A stretch of DNA of 64,000 nucleotides from Micropterus salmoides (lineage: Eukaryota > Chordata > Actinopteri > Centrarchiformes > Centrarchidae): the NCBI RefSeq assembly GCF_014851395.1, contig NW_024041262.1:15181671-15245670 (forward strand), given 5' to 3'. Position numbers and translations under genes: made by a program. Below the pieces are notes generated by a model. It searched no databases and had not been told where the DNA came from. It worked only from the letters and a program-made list of their open reading frames with translations. This document shows positions 42,101-51,619 of the stretch, piece after piece (position 1 is the stretch's first letter; each line of letters begins with the position of its first letter).

Positions 42101-42971
42101 CGTATCCACATTATTAATTACCATTTCACAAAAATATCTTCACATTGTCAACAAGGTTATCACAATGTAGTTAGTTTTTTCTTGTGTTTGTTTGTTTTGA
42201 AAAGAGATATGGGCAAGGTCTTTGGCTAAAGTCAGTAAATATGTGAATACACTGGTAAACTAAGGATCTGTTTACTGTAATGGTGACTGGTTGATGGTTA
42301 CATTTATTGTTTGATTTCTTATCTGAATTCGCTGTAGTGAATGCATGGTCCCCACAAGCACAGAAATTTTGGCTGGTGTGCGTGACTGTGCACCTGTCTG
42401 TCCTTTAGTACATGGATTTGAATGTGTTTGTGCCTGTGTGAGGACCAGTTGGAGGGTGACAGAACGGTGAAATGGCTGAAATGATGCTGCCAGCCAAAAT
42501 GAGACAGTTTCCCAACAAGAGCGACGGGAGTGACGTGCCAGGCAAGCAAGTGTGAAGGAAGTTAGGCAGCAGAGAAATGGACAGGAGAAAATTTCAGGTG
42601 GGGGGGGGGGGATGTCAAAACAAGCTGGCCACAGAAGAGAGAGGCTGCCATCACACAAGGAGAGCTGACAGTTTGAAACAGAAAGGGAGCAAGTGGCTCT
42701 GAGTCCTGCCTTCTCCTGGCATCCTAATTTGCACTGCTGCATATTTAATGCAGCTTTTCCTCCTCCTGGCACTCATAGCCCACGTAAAAAAAAAAATATA
42801 TATATATATATATTATGGAAATACTGTACATACATATGATTTTGTCATTTGTAAACTCCTATTATCTGCTCAACAGGTCTTTCTACACAAGCCACAGTTG
42901 TGACACGTGGTTGGCTGTTGGACACCGTGGCAACCTATACCCTTCAAAACTACAAGAAATACACAACATGA
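20597..42971 (+). CDS. brca1: BRCA1 DNA repair-associated E3 ubiquitin ligase, complete (20 coding exons, 1380 aa)
   Basis: With BARD1 it forms a nuclear RING E3 ligase and supports homologous recombination and checkpoints. Exons: 20597-20670 (exon from 20578), 20773-20826, 20939-21019, 21113-21201, 21291-21327, 21443-21567, 21756-24302, 24557-24630, 25541-25676, 25986-26043, 30118-30200, 30572-30777, 30870-30957, 32876-32953, 33143-33183, 33694-33777, 36238-36295, 38366-38439, 39895-39955, 42877-42971; total 4143 nt, in frame throughout. RING ligands C22/C25/C37/H39/C42/C45/C60/C63 are all present. The 2547-nt central exon encodes residues 154-1002, acidic, Ser- and Lys-rich (human exon 11 is about 3.4 kb). 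A short coiled coil at about 1028-1055 matches the PALB2-binding segment. Tandem BRCTs span about 1175-1380 with phosphopeptide-pocket VTSG and AGRKWVVS (human S1655 and K1702 equivalents). It is shorter than human (1863 aa) mainly in the disordered middle. Confidence 0.97.
26549..26715 (+). repeat. Intronic dispersed repeat, copy 1
   Basis: TTGATGTTGGCAACTCTCTG, TATTCATCTTACTGATAGTA and GTACATGTAA are shared in order with 31685-31835 in another BRCA1 intron, with many substitutions. No coding potential; class unknown. Confidence 0.45.
26716..26990 (+). repeat. Fold-back repeat family A, single degenerate arm
   Basis: AAAGCAATAGTTGGACTTTT, then GGGGAAATATGC and AGATGAAAAGAT parallel the left arm of the element at 36447 and the reverse-complement arm ending at 45665. 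Only one arm is recognisable; the right limit is approximate. Confidence 0.45.
27098..27127. repeat. (GT)n microsatellite, about 15 units
   Basis: Uninterrupted alternating GT dinucleotides within a BRCA1 intron. A candidate length-polymorphic marker. Confidence 0.95.
28062..29651 (+). mobile_element. Tc1/mariner-type transposon, full length but inactive, TA target duplication
   Basis: It is bounded by TA at 28060-28061 and 29652-29653. The left end CAGTGGATAGAAAAAGTCTA matches the reverse complement of the right end (CAGTAGAAAGAAAAAGTCTA), and both continue into inverted repeats of about 200 bp (through about 28265 and from about 29440). The 1590-bp total is typical of fish Tc1-like elements. 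It is inserted in the 4.1-kb BRCA1 intron between the exons at 25986 and 30118, in BRCA1 sense orientation. Confidence 0.93.
28433..29450 (+). pseudogene. Tc1-like transposase pseudogene
   Basis: Starts MVRRELSKHQRDLIV with a helix-turn-helix N-terminal region. A 1-nt loss near 28531 shifts the frame, and TGA at 28544-28546 then ends the original frame; more stops and shifts follow. Traces of the DDE catalytic core remain in shifting frames: SDETK near 28870, NDPK near 29148, and SPDLNPIEHLW near 29230. No functional transposase can be made from this copy. Confidence 0.9.
31685..31835 (+). repeat. Intronic dispersed repeat, copy 2
   Basis: TTCTTGACGTTCTCTGTATT and GGGGTGATTTGTCAACACCC, then AAGTACATGTAA, align with the copy at 26549-26715. 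Both lie in BRCA1 introns in the same orientation. Confidence 0.45.
31911..32460. mobile_element. Fold-back MITE, about 550 bp
   Basis: Left end AGGGTAACTTTGGTATTTTT; the right end in reverse complement reads AGGGTAATTTCTCTATTTTT. Further in, ATGGGGACAACTATTTTTTT and TTGGTCTAGTATTGAGCGAG face the reverse complement of CAATACTGAACCAATTTCAA and TATTGTCCCCCATTAGTCAC. Arms of about 90-120 bp bracket a spacer without coding capacity. It lies in a BRCA1 intron. Confidence 0.7.
32726..32748. repeat. (AACT)n short tandem repeat
   Basis: Five to six perfect AACT/CTAA units in a BRCA1 intron, upstream of the exon at 32876. Confidence 0.85.
33902..33921. repeat. Poly(A) tract in intron
   Basis: A run of about 20 A in a BRCA1 intron shortly after the exon ending 33777. 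It could be a retroposon tail, but no body was recognised beside it. Confidence 0.8.
34410..34660 (-). repeat. Possible degenerate tRNA-derived SINE
   Basis: On the minus strand, TCCTCGTGGTCCAGAGTTCA leads to GCTGGTTTGACTCTTGCAAG, a B-box-like element in a pattern similar to the relic at 19290-19375. The boundaries are approximate and the family is not identified. Confidence 0.25.
36447..36792. repeat. Fold-back repeat family A, two-armed copy
   Basis: The left arm AAATAGTTTGACAATTCGGG, then GGAAATACGC and AGATGAGAAGA, faces the right arm, whose reverse complement contains AACAGTTCAACATTTTTTGT, GAGTTAGGTGAGAAGATCGA and TAGCTTAGCTTAGC. The palindromic layout recurs at 45125-45665. It lies in a BRCA1 intron. 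Confidence 0.6.
38535..38780 (+). repeat. Family B interspersed repeat (GTTAGCATGCTAA type), copy 1
   Basis: Contains the ordered motifs AGCGCCACCATCAGATCAAT, AATACTTTGGTTGATGAACA, AGCCTCAGCTGTTCTTGTGT and AAATGTTAGCATGCTAAACT. The same order recurs, complete or partial, at 46690, 48908, 51620, 54780 and 61305, so it is a high-copy family in this genome. It lacks a recognisable gene. Confidence 0.7.
38785..39485 (-). mobile_element. 5'-truncated non-LTR retrotransposon (L2/Maui-like), reverse orientation
   Basis: The plus strand opens with AAGGCAAGTTTATTTGTATA, the reversed 3' terminus of a very common fish LINE. Minus-strand frames show broken reverse-transcriptase C-terminal motifs, HNYADNTQIYITIS near 39345 and VYKALNGLEPKYI near 39190, with stops and shifts between them. 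It sits in a BRCA1 intron, antisense to BRCA1. Confidence 0.75.
40505..41535. mobile_element. hAT-type non-autonomous transposon, split by a SINE tail
   Basis: The left end TAGGGCTGAACGATG matches the reverse complement of the right end (TAGGTTTGAACGATC). The flanks CTAGCTTG (40497-40504) and CTAGCTAG (41536-41543) form an 8-bp target duplication with one mismatch, as expected for hAT. No intact transposase is present. It occupies the last BRCA1 intron and contains the insertion at 41389-41511. Confidence 0.8.
41389..41511 (+). mobile_element. SINE tail fragment with 11-bp target-site duplication, nested in a hAT element
   Basis: CCTGCGATGGACTGGCGACC, TGTCCAGGGTGTACCCCGCC and AGCTGGGATTGGCTCCAGCC form the 3' module of the tRNA-SINE family seen at 3404. 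AATCTGGCAGA occurs exactly on both sides (41378-41388 and 41512-41522), showing a 5'-truncated retroposition event. The SINE therefore entered after the hAT element. Confidence 0.85.
42781..42815. repeat. Poly(A)/(TA)n microsatellite
   Basis: About 11 A followed by about nine TA units, roughly 60 bp upstream of the last BRCA1 exon (42877). Confidence 0.9.
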
Positions 42972-43650
42972 GTAACCAAGTGCATTAAATCCACAGCCAT
43001 GCATTGTCTTCCATCTGTTTTTTTGATTAGCTTAAAGCTGTTTGTATTGTATGTGCATGGCATGATGTATATAAAGTTAACAGAAGATGCTTGAATTGAG
43101 TGTTTTCTTCTTTTTGTTTTTTAGCACTGGAATTAGCACACACAAATCTATCACCACTACCTACCATAACTATAAACTGTATATTAAAAAAGCCTGTAAT
43201 CAACTAAATGCTAAAGACATGATGCAAAATGAGGGAGTGAGATAACTTGTCAGTGCATCGGGTACTTAATTATGGACATAATAATATCTATGAGCGTCTT
43301 AATTAAGATACTTAAAACTGTTTTTTGGGGGGTTGAATGAGGATCTATCTGAGGTAAGCTGCCTTTAAGACCAATTAAGGATATTAGTACAGTGGACCCT
43401 CACCATGCTCAGCATCATCCCAGAGGATTTCATAAAGAATCATTTAGAGTATTAATACTTGATGTCTCCTATCAGATTTAATGTATTTTAATAAGCTCTT
43501 GTCATCCCTGCTCTCCAGTGTTCCCACTGCTGTTTTATTGTGCTGTGATATGTTTGTAAGTCCATGGTGTATGCCAGGTTTCTGGTCAGAGGAGAAAGCC
43601 TGAGCCTGAGTTTTCTTTAATTATTGAACAGCAATTTTGTGGGAATAAAA
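42972..43650 (+). other. brca1: BRCA1 3'UTR candidate region
   Basis: Follows the TGA at 42969-42971. ATTAAA at 42984-42989 is very close to the stop; AATAAA at 43644-43649 is the first canonical hexamer I noted. Which is used cannot be told from sequence. Confidence 0.35.
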
Positions 43651-43939
43651 TGAGAGCGAAGATATGTACAGGAATGGGCAACATATTGGCACACAAATTA
43701 CCCCTCTGTGTGTATAGTCTACACGCTTCCAGGTAACCTTGACAAGATAAAATGTACATGAAAGATTAGGCCATATTAACATATTGCTGTAGTAGAAGAT
43801 AATTCAGCTGTTTGTGTGCAGTGGTTTGTAGGTAGAAAGTCTGACAAAGGTACAATCTTTACATTTTCTACTAAATTTTCTTCTTTGGGAAAATAAATTG
43901 AAATCCTTCCAGATTAAAATATGATGGTGTTGCTGTAAA

Positions 43940-44213
43940 TCATGGATTGTTTTCATTGAGTAATTGTTCGGTCAATAAAATCTCCCCAAATTCCAAATTG
44001 ATTTCTTCAGTGTGCTAGTTTTATCCTACCAACAGCCTAAAATCCAAAGATATTAGGTTTTCCATCAGAAACAATAAAGAAAAGCAGCAAATTCTCAGAA
44101 TTGAGCTAGGTAATTTTTATTGAATATGTGTGAAAAGTGACTTAAACAGTTGGCTGATTATCAAAATAGTACATTTTCTGTTGACTAAGTATTCAACGAA
44201 TTGTTACAGATCT
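43940..44213. mobile_element. hAT-like MITE, same family as 8736-9062, opposite orientation, degraded
   Basis: AGCAGCAAATTCTCAGAATT, AGTGACTTAAACAGTTGGCT and GATTATCAAAATAGTACATT, ending near TTGTTACAGATCTAG, follow the motif order of the family that is reversed at 8736-9062. The left end is eroded. Confidence 0.5.
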
Positions 44214-44412
44214 AGTTGAAGTTTTAAGTGAAACCAGTTCTATAGTGTGGTTTTCATGTGCTCACAGTATATGGAATATGTGTTTTATAATGTCTAAATG
44301 TTAAATTAGACTGGGCTGCCACTTTGTTGAAAAGTACTAACCTGAGACACTTTCCATTTTAAGAGGCCAATGGGTGTGAAATATAACTTCTTCATCACCC
44401 ACACTATGCTCA

Positions 44413-44554
44413 AAATGTACAGTGAAAAAAAGAAACACTAAAAAGACACATTGTAGGAGACTTAATGCAGTTTATCCATAAATAATTTAACTTTATGTGT
44501 AAAACAGTAATTTACATGATTCATTTATGTAGAAGGAATAATTACAGTATCTAC
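44413..44554 (+). repeat. 142-bp dispersed direct repeat, copy 1
   Basis: AAATGTACAGTGAAAAAAAG through ACAGTATCTAC is nearly identical to 52053-52189. I see two substitutions and a small indel/substitution cluster around ACTTTATGTGTAAAAC versus ACTACTAAAAC. Same orientation, 7.6 kb apart. Confidence 0.9.
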
Positions 44555-45124
44555 AGGCTGATGCAGTTAATATTTACAGTAATGCAAGGGGTTAATTGTT
44601 TGATTACTTGCACTTAAAACGTGCTTGGATAATTTAGAGTGCACTTATATTACGTTGGCAATATTTTGGGAATAGAGGACTGTTATCGTCTTTTCGCTTG
44701 AACTGCACGCACCTTAAATCATCTCTGACATCTGTTTTTTGTTGTGGTGATTCACCACAGTCAGTCAGTGTGGAAATCCAAAACTGAACCCAAATACACG
44801 TAGATAAGCCTGTCTCTTGTAAAATAGTTTGAAACCTCAAATGTGGGAAAAGTACTTTCACATAATACTTATATTATGTTTATTACTTGCATGCTCATAA
44901 CAAAGTGTGAAGTGTTTAGCTATTGAAGGGGGGAAACAAAAATAACTTTTCAGCGTCATTACATGCCCACTTTCTTTAATGCGTGACTGCTTCTGCTTGT
45001 AAAATATTAGTAAGAAATCAATGGCTGGCTATGAAGTTTTGAGAGACGTTATAAACTGGTCTTAAACTCAGCTTCACTGCCTCCTCATCCAACGCTCACT
45101 GCTTTCACGCTTGCCTCACCAGCT

Positions 45125-45665
45125 CCTATCACACTCATGCCCTTCCAGTAATATGAAGCTTAAGCTAACAGAGGGTTAGCTTAGCTTAAATACTGATGAC
45201 AGAGGCTAGTCTGGCTCTGTCCAAAGATAAAAGACACTAATTTACTTTGTATTATTATTGTATATCTTATTTGCTAATTAATGAGCTATATAGGTGCTTG
45301 TAGGTGGATTTTGTCCCCTTTCTCTGTTTCTAGATTTTGTGCTCAGCTAAGCTAACTGGCTACAAGCTTCAAATTAAACAGTCTTTACAATGGTAACAAA
45401 ATATCCCTAGCATCTCTAAATGTCAGTAATGAACAGATTACCTTATATCACATTTATTTAATCCATAAAAGCCTCTGGACAGAACCACGCTAGCTGTTTC
45501 CCCATCTTCAGTCTTTGTGTTACATTAAGCTAACCAGCTACTGGTGGTAGCTTCCAGTTTAATAATACAGATACAAGAGTGTATCAATCTTCTCATCTTC
45601 TCATCAGACCCTCAGTAAGAAAGCAAATTAGCGTATTTTCCAAAATATCAAACTATTCCTATAAG
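45125..45665. repeat. Fold-back repeat family A, long two-armed copy
   Basis: The left part has TATGAAGCTTAAGCTAACAG and GGCTAGTCTGGCTCTGTCCA. The right part, read in reverse complement, has AATAGTTTGATATTTTGGAA, TGAGAAGATTGATACACTCT and GGAAACAGCTAGCGTGGTTC. The arms are complementary in arrangement, as at 36447-36792, but diverged. Confidence 0.6.
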
Positions 45666-46689
45666 TTTCAAAATTCAATGCTTGTTTTATTCATAAATTC
45701 AGGTCTTCTCTCTCACATTCTTAAAAAACATTAGACCACAATAAGACAATGTTTTACATATGGAAAACATACCACCTTAATGTATGTTTCTACTTATATA
45801 CCTCAGGGTGTGTTGGTTAGCTGCACAGTTGTGATTGTAATTTATTGCAATAACCAGAATTAATGTTGTGGGGAAATCGTATCTGCAGAACCATAAAAGT
45901 ATTGAAACTGTGTAAATGAGTGAGTGTTTGAAGGGCAGCAATGTTGTAGAAAAACATATTGCTCCCGCAGCCACTCTCAATTTTTCTAGCAGAATGGGCT
46001 TGGAACAATTATGCCTCAAGGGCATGAGTCAACTTGAATGGCTGTACCCTATATCAACCCCATGTAGATGTTGGTTTGAAGGCCAAAGGGGTAATTATAA
46101 CTTACTATGTTTTCTTATGGATTTTTTTTACTGCTGAAAGAGTTGGTCATTTTAAATACATCTGATAAAGAAAGGGAACTTTAAATGGAAAAAATGTGCC
46201 TCCACACACATTAACACACATTAGTTACAAGACTCCTTTAACTGCAGGTTTTTTAAATTTGAACTCCCAAATCATATTAAACATTTTAACTTCTGCAATT
46301 TGTTTCAGTGGCATCAGGTTGCAGGATACACACAAATCCAGTCTCAGTGACAACAAAAGATATCAAAAAGCAGGTGAAAACAGATAAAGAGCCCACACAA
46401 AACAGTAATGTCAGCACGGTTGATCCGAGGCCTTTTGAATGCCAGATGTGCGGTGCACACTGCCGAGCTGCAGCCAAGCGTGCATTCAGCTCAGTTACTC
46501 TGTATAGGAGCTGGGGTTACAGCATGATACGGAGCAGAGGCTCACAATGCAATCCTGTTTGCTTTGTTTTGTTGTACAATTAACGGAATGGTTTTAGCTT
46601 GTGTGTTTTGCACTCCATTGGTGAATCTTGGACAGTCGGATCCTGGTGACAAAAAGTTGATGTTTCAACGTGCAATAACCTGAACCCAT

Positions 46690-47320
46690 GTCTAACAGTA
46701 ATTGAGGCCAAGACTGTAGTGGCTTTCTGAGGCTGTACAGCAGTGCTTTGAGCTAAATGATAATGTTTACCAGTTATACCGTTTAGCATGTTCACCATCT
46801 TAGTTCAGCATGTTAGCGTGTTTGTTAATTAGCACTGAACACAAGGCACAGCTGAGGCTGAGGGGAATGTCATTGGTTGTGCAGGTATTTGGTCATTAAC
46901 CAAAGTACTGGACAAATTAAAATGGTGACCCTATGGTGTCACTGGGAGAAAAGTTAAGGCATCACCAGTTATTCATCCTGAGTCTCTTCGTAATTGTGTG
47001 TACTAAATTTAATGGAAAACAATCCAGTAGTTGTCAAGACATGAACTTTGAGCTGCTTGTAGCAAAAGCTTAAAAGTCAGGTAATCACCACGGTCATTAG
47101 GAATCCATCCCATAGTTACAAAGAAATTTCACTTAAAAAAACAAAAATGTCAACCTAATGCTGAAGCTAGTGAAAAGCCCAAAGTACCATGAAAGTCAGT
47201 GGACTTCATCTTCTGTGAATAATGTATGTCTGTACAAGATTTCATAGTAATCCATCCAGAGGTTGTTGAGATATTTAAATCTGGACAAAAGTGGTGGATA
47301 GACTGACTGGCATTGCCAAC
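46690..47320 (-). repeat. Family B interspersed repeat, reverse copy
   Basis: ATCTTAGTTCAGCATGTTAG, GTATTTGGTCATTAACCAAA and TAATCCATCCAGAGGTTGTT occur in the order expected for the reverse strand of the family at 38535. It is the longest copy in the window, at about 630 bp. Confidence 0.65.
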
Positions 47321-48087
47321 CCCCGAAAATAACATGAAGTCAGAAGATTCAAATCAGAACTAGGTGGTCTGAAAAAAAAAATACAACACTGTCAATTTGT
47401 CAGTTTATTTATAGAATAGGAAATAACCAATTTAAGCACAATTTATTGGTCACACGGTGTAGTTTCTCTTTGGAAAGACAACTCTGTATTAGAGCCTCTT
47501 CAACAGTATAACTGAGTTATGGTTGTGTGTGTAGGTCTTTATGTGAAAAGTAGGTTGCTTGTTGGATGCCGGCAGTTGTTCATTCTTAATGCTTCGGTAT
47601 GGACCGGGGTATCCTGCCGTGGATGATATTTCTGTTTAAACCTTTAACTGGGGAAATTAACACAAAACAATCTGCTTGGCCATCTGGAATTTTTCAGTGT
47701 GCTTGTTTGTTTATAAAGCTGCACATCTGTGTACGTGTATGCAAACATGTACAAACAGATTGGCATTTGTTTGAAGGCACTAATTTGCCCCCAAGCTAAA
47801 TTTGGCATAAGCACAGTGATCGCTCCTGTTTTTCCACAATGACACAAAGACATGTGTTTGCTTGGGATTGTTCTGTACCTCATACAAGAGCTGAAGCAAC
47901 AATCCAAAACAGTGTGATGAGAGAAACTGTGCAGAACCACTGGAAAGACCCAGCTGCGGTGTTGTCATTTCTCCTCTTATAATTTAAAATGCTATGCCAA
48001 TTAATTGACAGAAAACAAATGTGCAACATTTTTGATAATCAATTAATTGTGTAAGTACTTTTTAGCCTCATTAGCAGTTTTCTAGAA

Positions 48088-48907
48088 GGCTGGCCGACAA
48101 TGGCAAATCTGCAACAATGACCCAAATATTTCCATTAGGAGAAACTTGCTGCAGAAATGACGCAAATTCAAAAACACACGAAAATCCAAAACAAATACAA
48201 TATCGGAAAGTGGTGCAAATAAATAAATGTGTTGCAGAAAGCTGAAACAAATACATTAGCAGCAAGCATGCTGCAAATACAGAAACAATGCAAAATCCAA
48301 AACACACAAACCGAAAAAAACACAAATGCAACAGAAAAATGTTTCATATCCAGTCAACGTAATGGAAGCCAAAGTGGAACAGCTTCATTTTAAACCTGAG
48401 AGCGAGAGACCAGACGTGTTTCTGCGTTCCAAATCACATACGTTTTCTTTTTACTTTTAGGATGTCTATTGAATGCAATAGGCTTTACATTTCACAGTAC
48501 ATAAATGAAGACATACTAGTTCAACATTAAGCCTTGAACTTTGACTGTCTTGCTCATACTCATGCTGCGCAGGGGATTGTGGGTCAGAATAACAAGAACA
48601 GCAGGTTTGCATATTGCCAAATGTGATCAGATGCAGTTGGATATCCTGATATTTTTGGCATATTGCATTTGACGTGCTGTGTACTTAGACATCTTTTTCT
48701 GGCATACTAAATAGCATGGTAGTATGGGTATTGAAATGGACCTTGTTTTTATGGATCGAAAATTTGTTTTGGCTTTCTGCAGCACATTTTATTCTTTGCA
48801 GCACATTTCCGTTTTGGATTTGTTTTGGATTTTTGCATCTGTTTTTGAGTTGGCACCCTTTCTCCTAATGGAAAACGTTGTAGTGCATTTGCCCTCATCG
48901 GCCACCA
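48088..48907. mobile_element. Long-armed palindromic (fold-back) element, about 820 bp
   Basis: The left arm GGCTGGCCGACAATGGCAAA and TTTCCATTAGGAGAAAC matches the reverse complement of the right arm (GGTGGCCGATGAGGGCAAAT and TTTCCATTAGGAGAAAG). Similarity continues about 150-200 bp inward through CAAAATCCAAAACA-type CA/AAA-rich sequence. The 48300-48735 spacer has no gene. The right end abuts a family B copy. Confidence 0.75.
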
Positions 48908-49215
48908 TCACTCTAGGGTTAGTGGTGTCGGTCATTTGGTTGATAGGTCCAACACTTTGGTCCAGACTGAAATTATTGGATGAATTGGCATGAAATTTTC
49001 CATTTCTTTATAACCACATTCATGTAAAACTAATGAGCCTCAGATGAGCTTTTTTTAAAGTGTTAATCAACAATGTTAGCATGCTAAAACAATTAAGTAA
49101 GATGACTAAGGTAAATGTTATGCCTGCTGATCATCAGTACATTAAAATTGACACTCTGAACATATTAGTATGCTCACGTTTAGCTCATAATACCGCTGTG
49201 CTTCTGACATTTTAT
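48908..49215 (+). repeat. Family B interspersed repeat, forward copy
   Basis: GTCCAACACTTTGGTCCAGA, AATTGGCATGAAATTTTCCA and AATGTTAGCATGCTAAAACA appear in family order. It abuts the palindromic element at 48088-48907. Confidence 0.65.
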
Positions 49216-51600
49216 GGGTCAAAAGATTAACTGATTTATTTATAATGGAAATAGTTATTACTTGTAGCCCTACATTCCAACTCTTGGAGTATCTTGTCTT
49301 GATTGTGATGTGTCATAAGACTTATTTTTGGAGTCATCCCAGGTCAGCATTGCACAACATGGTGGAAAATGTCAAAACGGACCCCAATACAGTCGTTATT
49401 CTAAATCCAGAATTATGTGTATTTCTTACAAGAGCAAAAAAATAGTGTTACACCTGGAAAAACTAAAAAGATAAGTTGGTGCAAACTGTACTGGACACAT
49501 GTTTGGTCAGAAGTTTGCTTTTGTTCAAACCTTATGATCGGGCAAAAGACTAAAATAAACCTCTGACTCTGACATTTTTGTCCATGTAAAAGACATCCCC
49601 ACTGTCATTCTTCCAAATTGGTAAACGATTTTAATTCAGCTATTTTAGATGTTCGTGTGTCAGCTCTCTGCAGTCAAGGTGCTGTGACTAATGAGTGTAC
49701 TTGTCCATGATGACCCTGACTACTCTCACACTTTGCTGCTGTGATCCTCATTAGTTGCTGGCCTGAAGCCTCCCAGAGTATTTTAACAGTATTTTGGTCG
49801 CACCCCTTGGGTTACAGCCAAAGGGTGCGACCACTGTCTACAAGTATCTCTTCAGCAAAGTCCTTAAAGCTGGGTCATGAACAAGGAAACTATCCAAAAA
49901 ACAAAACCAACCAGTTTGGTTTCCTTGCTAGTAAGTCCATTCATACTGCCTCTAAAACTTTCTCCCTTGTAGAAAGAAGAGTGAATATGTTTGGAACAAG
50001 CTGTTTTTTAACAAGTCAGCCCTTCCAGTATGAGCTTTATTTACTCCTGGTTAAATTTGCAGGAGTTCCGCCATAGTAAAAATCCAATTTCAGAAACATC
50101 ACCCTTTTTTATTTTTGTGTGTGTGCCATGTGCATGCTTGTATATGCCGCCGCATTTTTTTGTGTATGTGCTTTCCCTTGTCGTGACTCCACAAATTTGC
50201 CGCCTTCATTGTTGCGCAGAGAGAACGGAAGGAAAAGCCTTAGCCCTCATGAACGCAGGGCACATATATTTTTAATCTGCTCAATTTTACATACTGTTTA
50301 AATGGGTCCTGCATTTTTAATGACTCACTCTCTCCCGCTGACACGGCAACCATTATCCTGACATTGCGATTGTTTTGCTTGTATTTGGTGGTTGATGCTT
50401 GTTGCCAGCCTTATTTAATTTAATTCCCTTTCGTTGTGATGTTAAAAGCAGGGATTTGAGAAAAACTGAACTCATAGAGCAGAGCTGTCAGCCATCCTCC
50501 ACCCTCCGAGTATTAGGGTGTAGTTTTATTGCTACTGACACTGTGCAAGCAGGAAGGGCATTAAAGATGCAGAAGGGTTGAGCCTCAGTGGTCACTGATC
50601 AGTGCTACTTTATGGAGGAATTAAAATGACAAATGGACCTCCTGCAAAGTGTGTTTGTATCAACATAATGGTGCATATAATAATTATAATGCTGGAAAAG
50701 CAATATATCCGGATAGATTCCTGTCTCGCTCAAAAGTGCATAAACAAACTTCCTTCCTTTATGAAACCATAATAAATTTTACATTTCACAATTACCATAA
50801 TTGCATGTAAAATTTTCACATGACCGCATGTGGCTTGATTTTTTTTTACAAGTGCCGGACTCATCTTGCAAGGGACTTATAATACAGGTCAAAAACTGGA
50901 TATGAAACCTGAAAGTTGTTGTGAGAGTTGATTGTTACTTCTCTGTAGCACATTAATTCACATTCCAGGTAAATGCTCTGTGATTAGATGATTAGATTGA
51001 AAAGCAGCAAGACAGAGAACCACTTGTCTAGTTGATGGTGGTGTCGTCCTCCTACCTGAGAGCAGTGATTTAATCCCGCTGAAGCTGTAACTGCTGAAGT
51101 ATCCCTGAGGACGCTACTGAAGTACTAACCTGCATCCCAACTACAAAAAGTAGAATTTGCCCCTAGGAGAATAAAACATAAATGAATTAGGTGCATTCAA
51201 GTGCTATAATTTTAGAGATGATTCTGCACATTTTATGCATGAGTTACACGCTACAGTGCATTTGTTACATGTATAGAGACTTTTGTTTTGTTTTTACTTT
51301 TGTTAGGTTTGTGGTTACATCACCTTGAAACAAAGAATCTTCATTTCTACAGTACTCTTTAGTTACCTGATTTCTCCCCTTCGGATTTACAGTATCAACC
51401 ACTTGAATTCACTCTGTGTGTTGTAATTTCTGAAAAGCCATATCTCCATTAGGGAACCTTTAGGTCTCATGTTCAGGTTCTTGTTCTTTGATTACTTTGA
51501 TTTGTCAACACAACTTCCATTAGTATTGTAACATTCAGATTGAGGAATACATCTCTACTTGCTTAGCTGATATTTTCAGTCAAATGTCTGCATGCTGCCT
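49216..51600. other. Intergenic DNA, no feature recognised
   Basis: AT-rich intergenic sequence between BRCA1 and RND2. Short open frames occur on both strands, but none carries a recognisable motif or plausible splice context. I see no tRNA, repeat family or conserved element that I can defend by eye. Confidence 0.4.
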
Positions 51601-51619
51601 CAAACTAAAACTCACCTAA

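Noticed and set aside
42272..42772. 166-codon minus-strand open frame in the last BRCA1 intron
   Set aside because: It has low-complexity Pro/Ser/Cys composition over a G-rich tract, with no motif or splice context.
45125..45665. Considered as part of a gene or conserved enhancer
   Set aside because: Its motifs recur in palindromic copies at 36447 and 26716, which marks it as an interspersed repeat.
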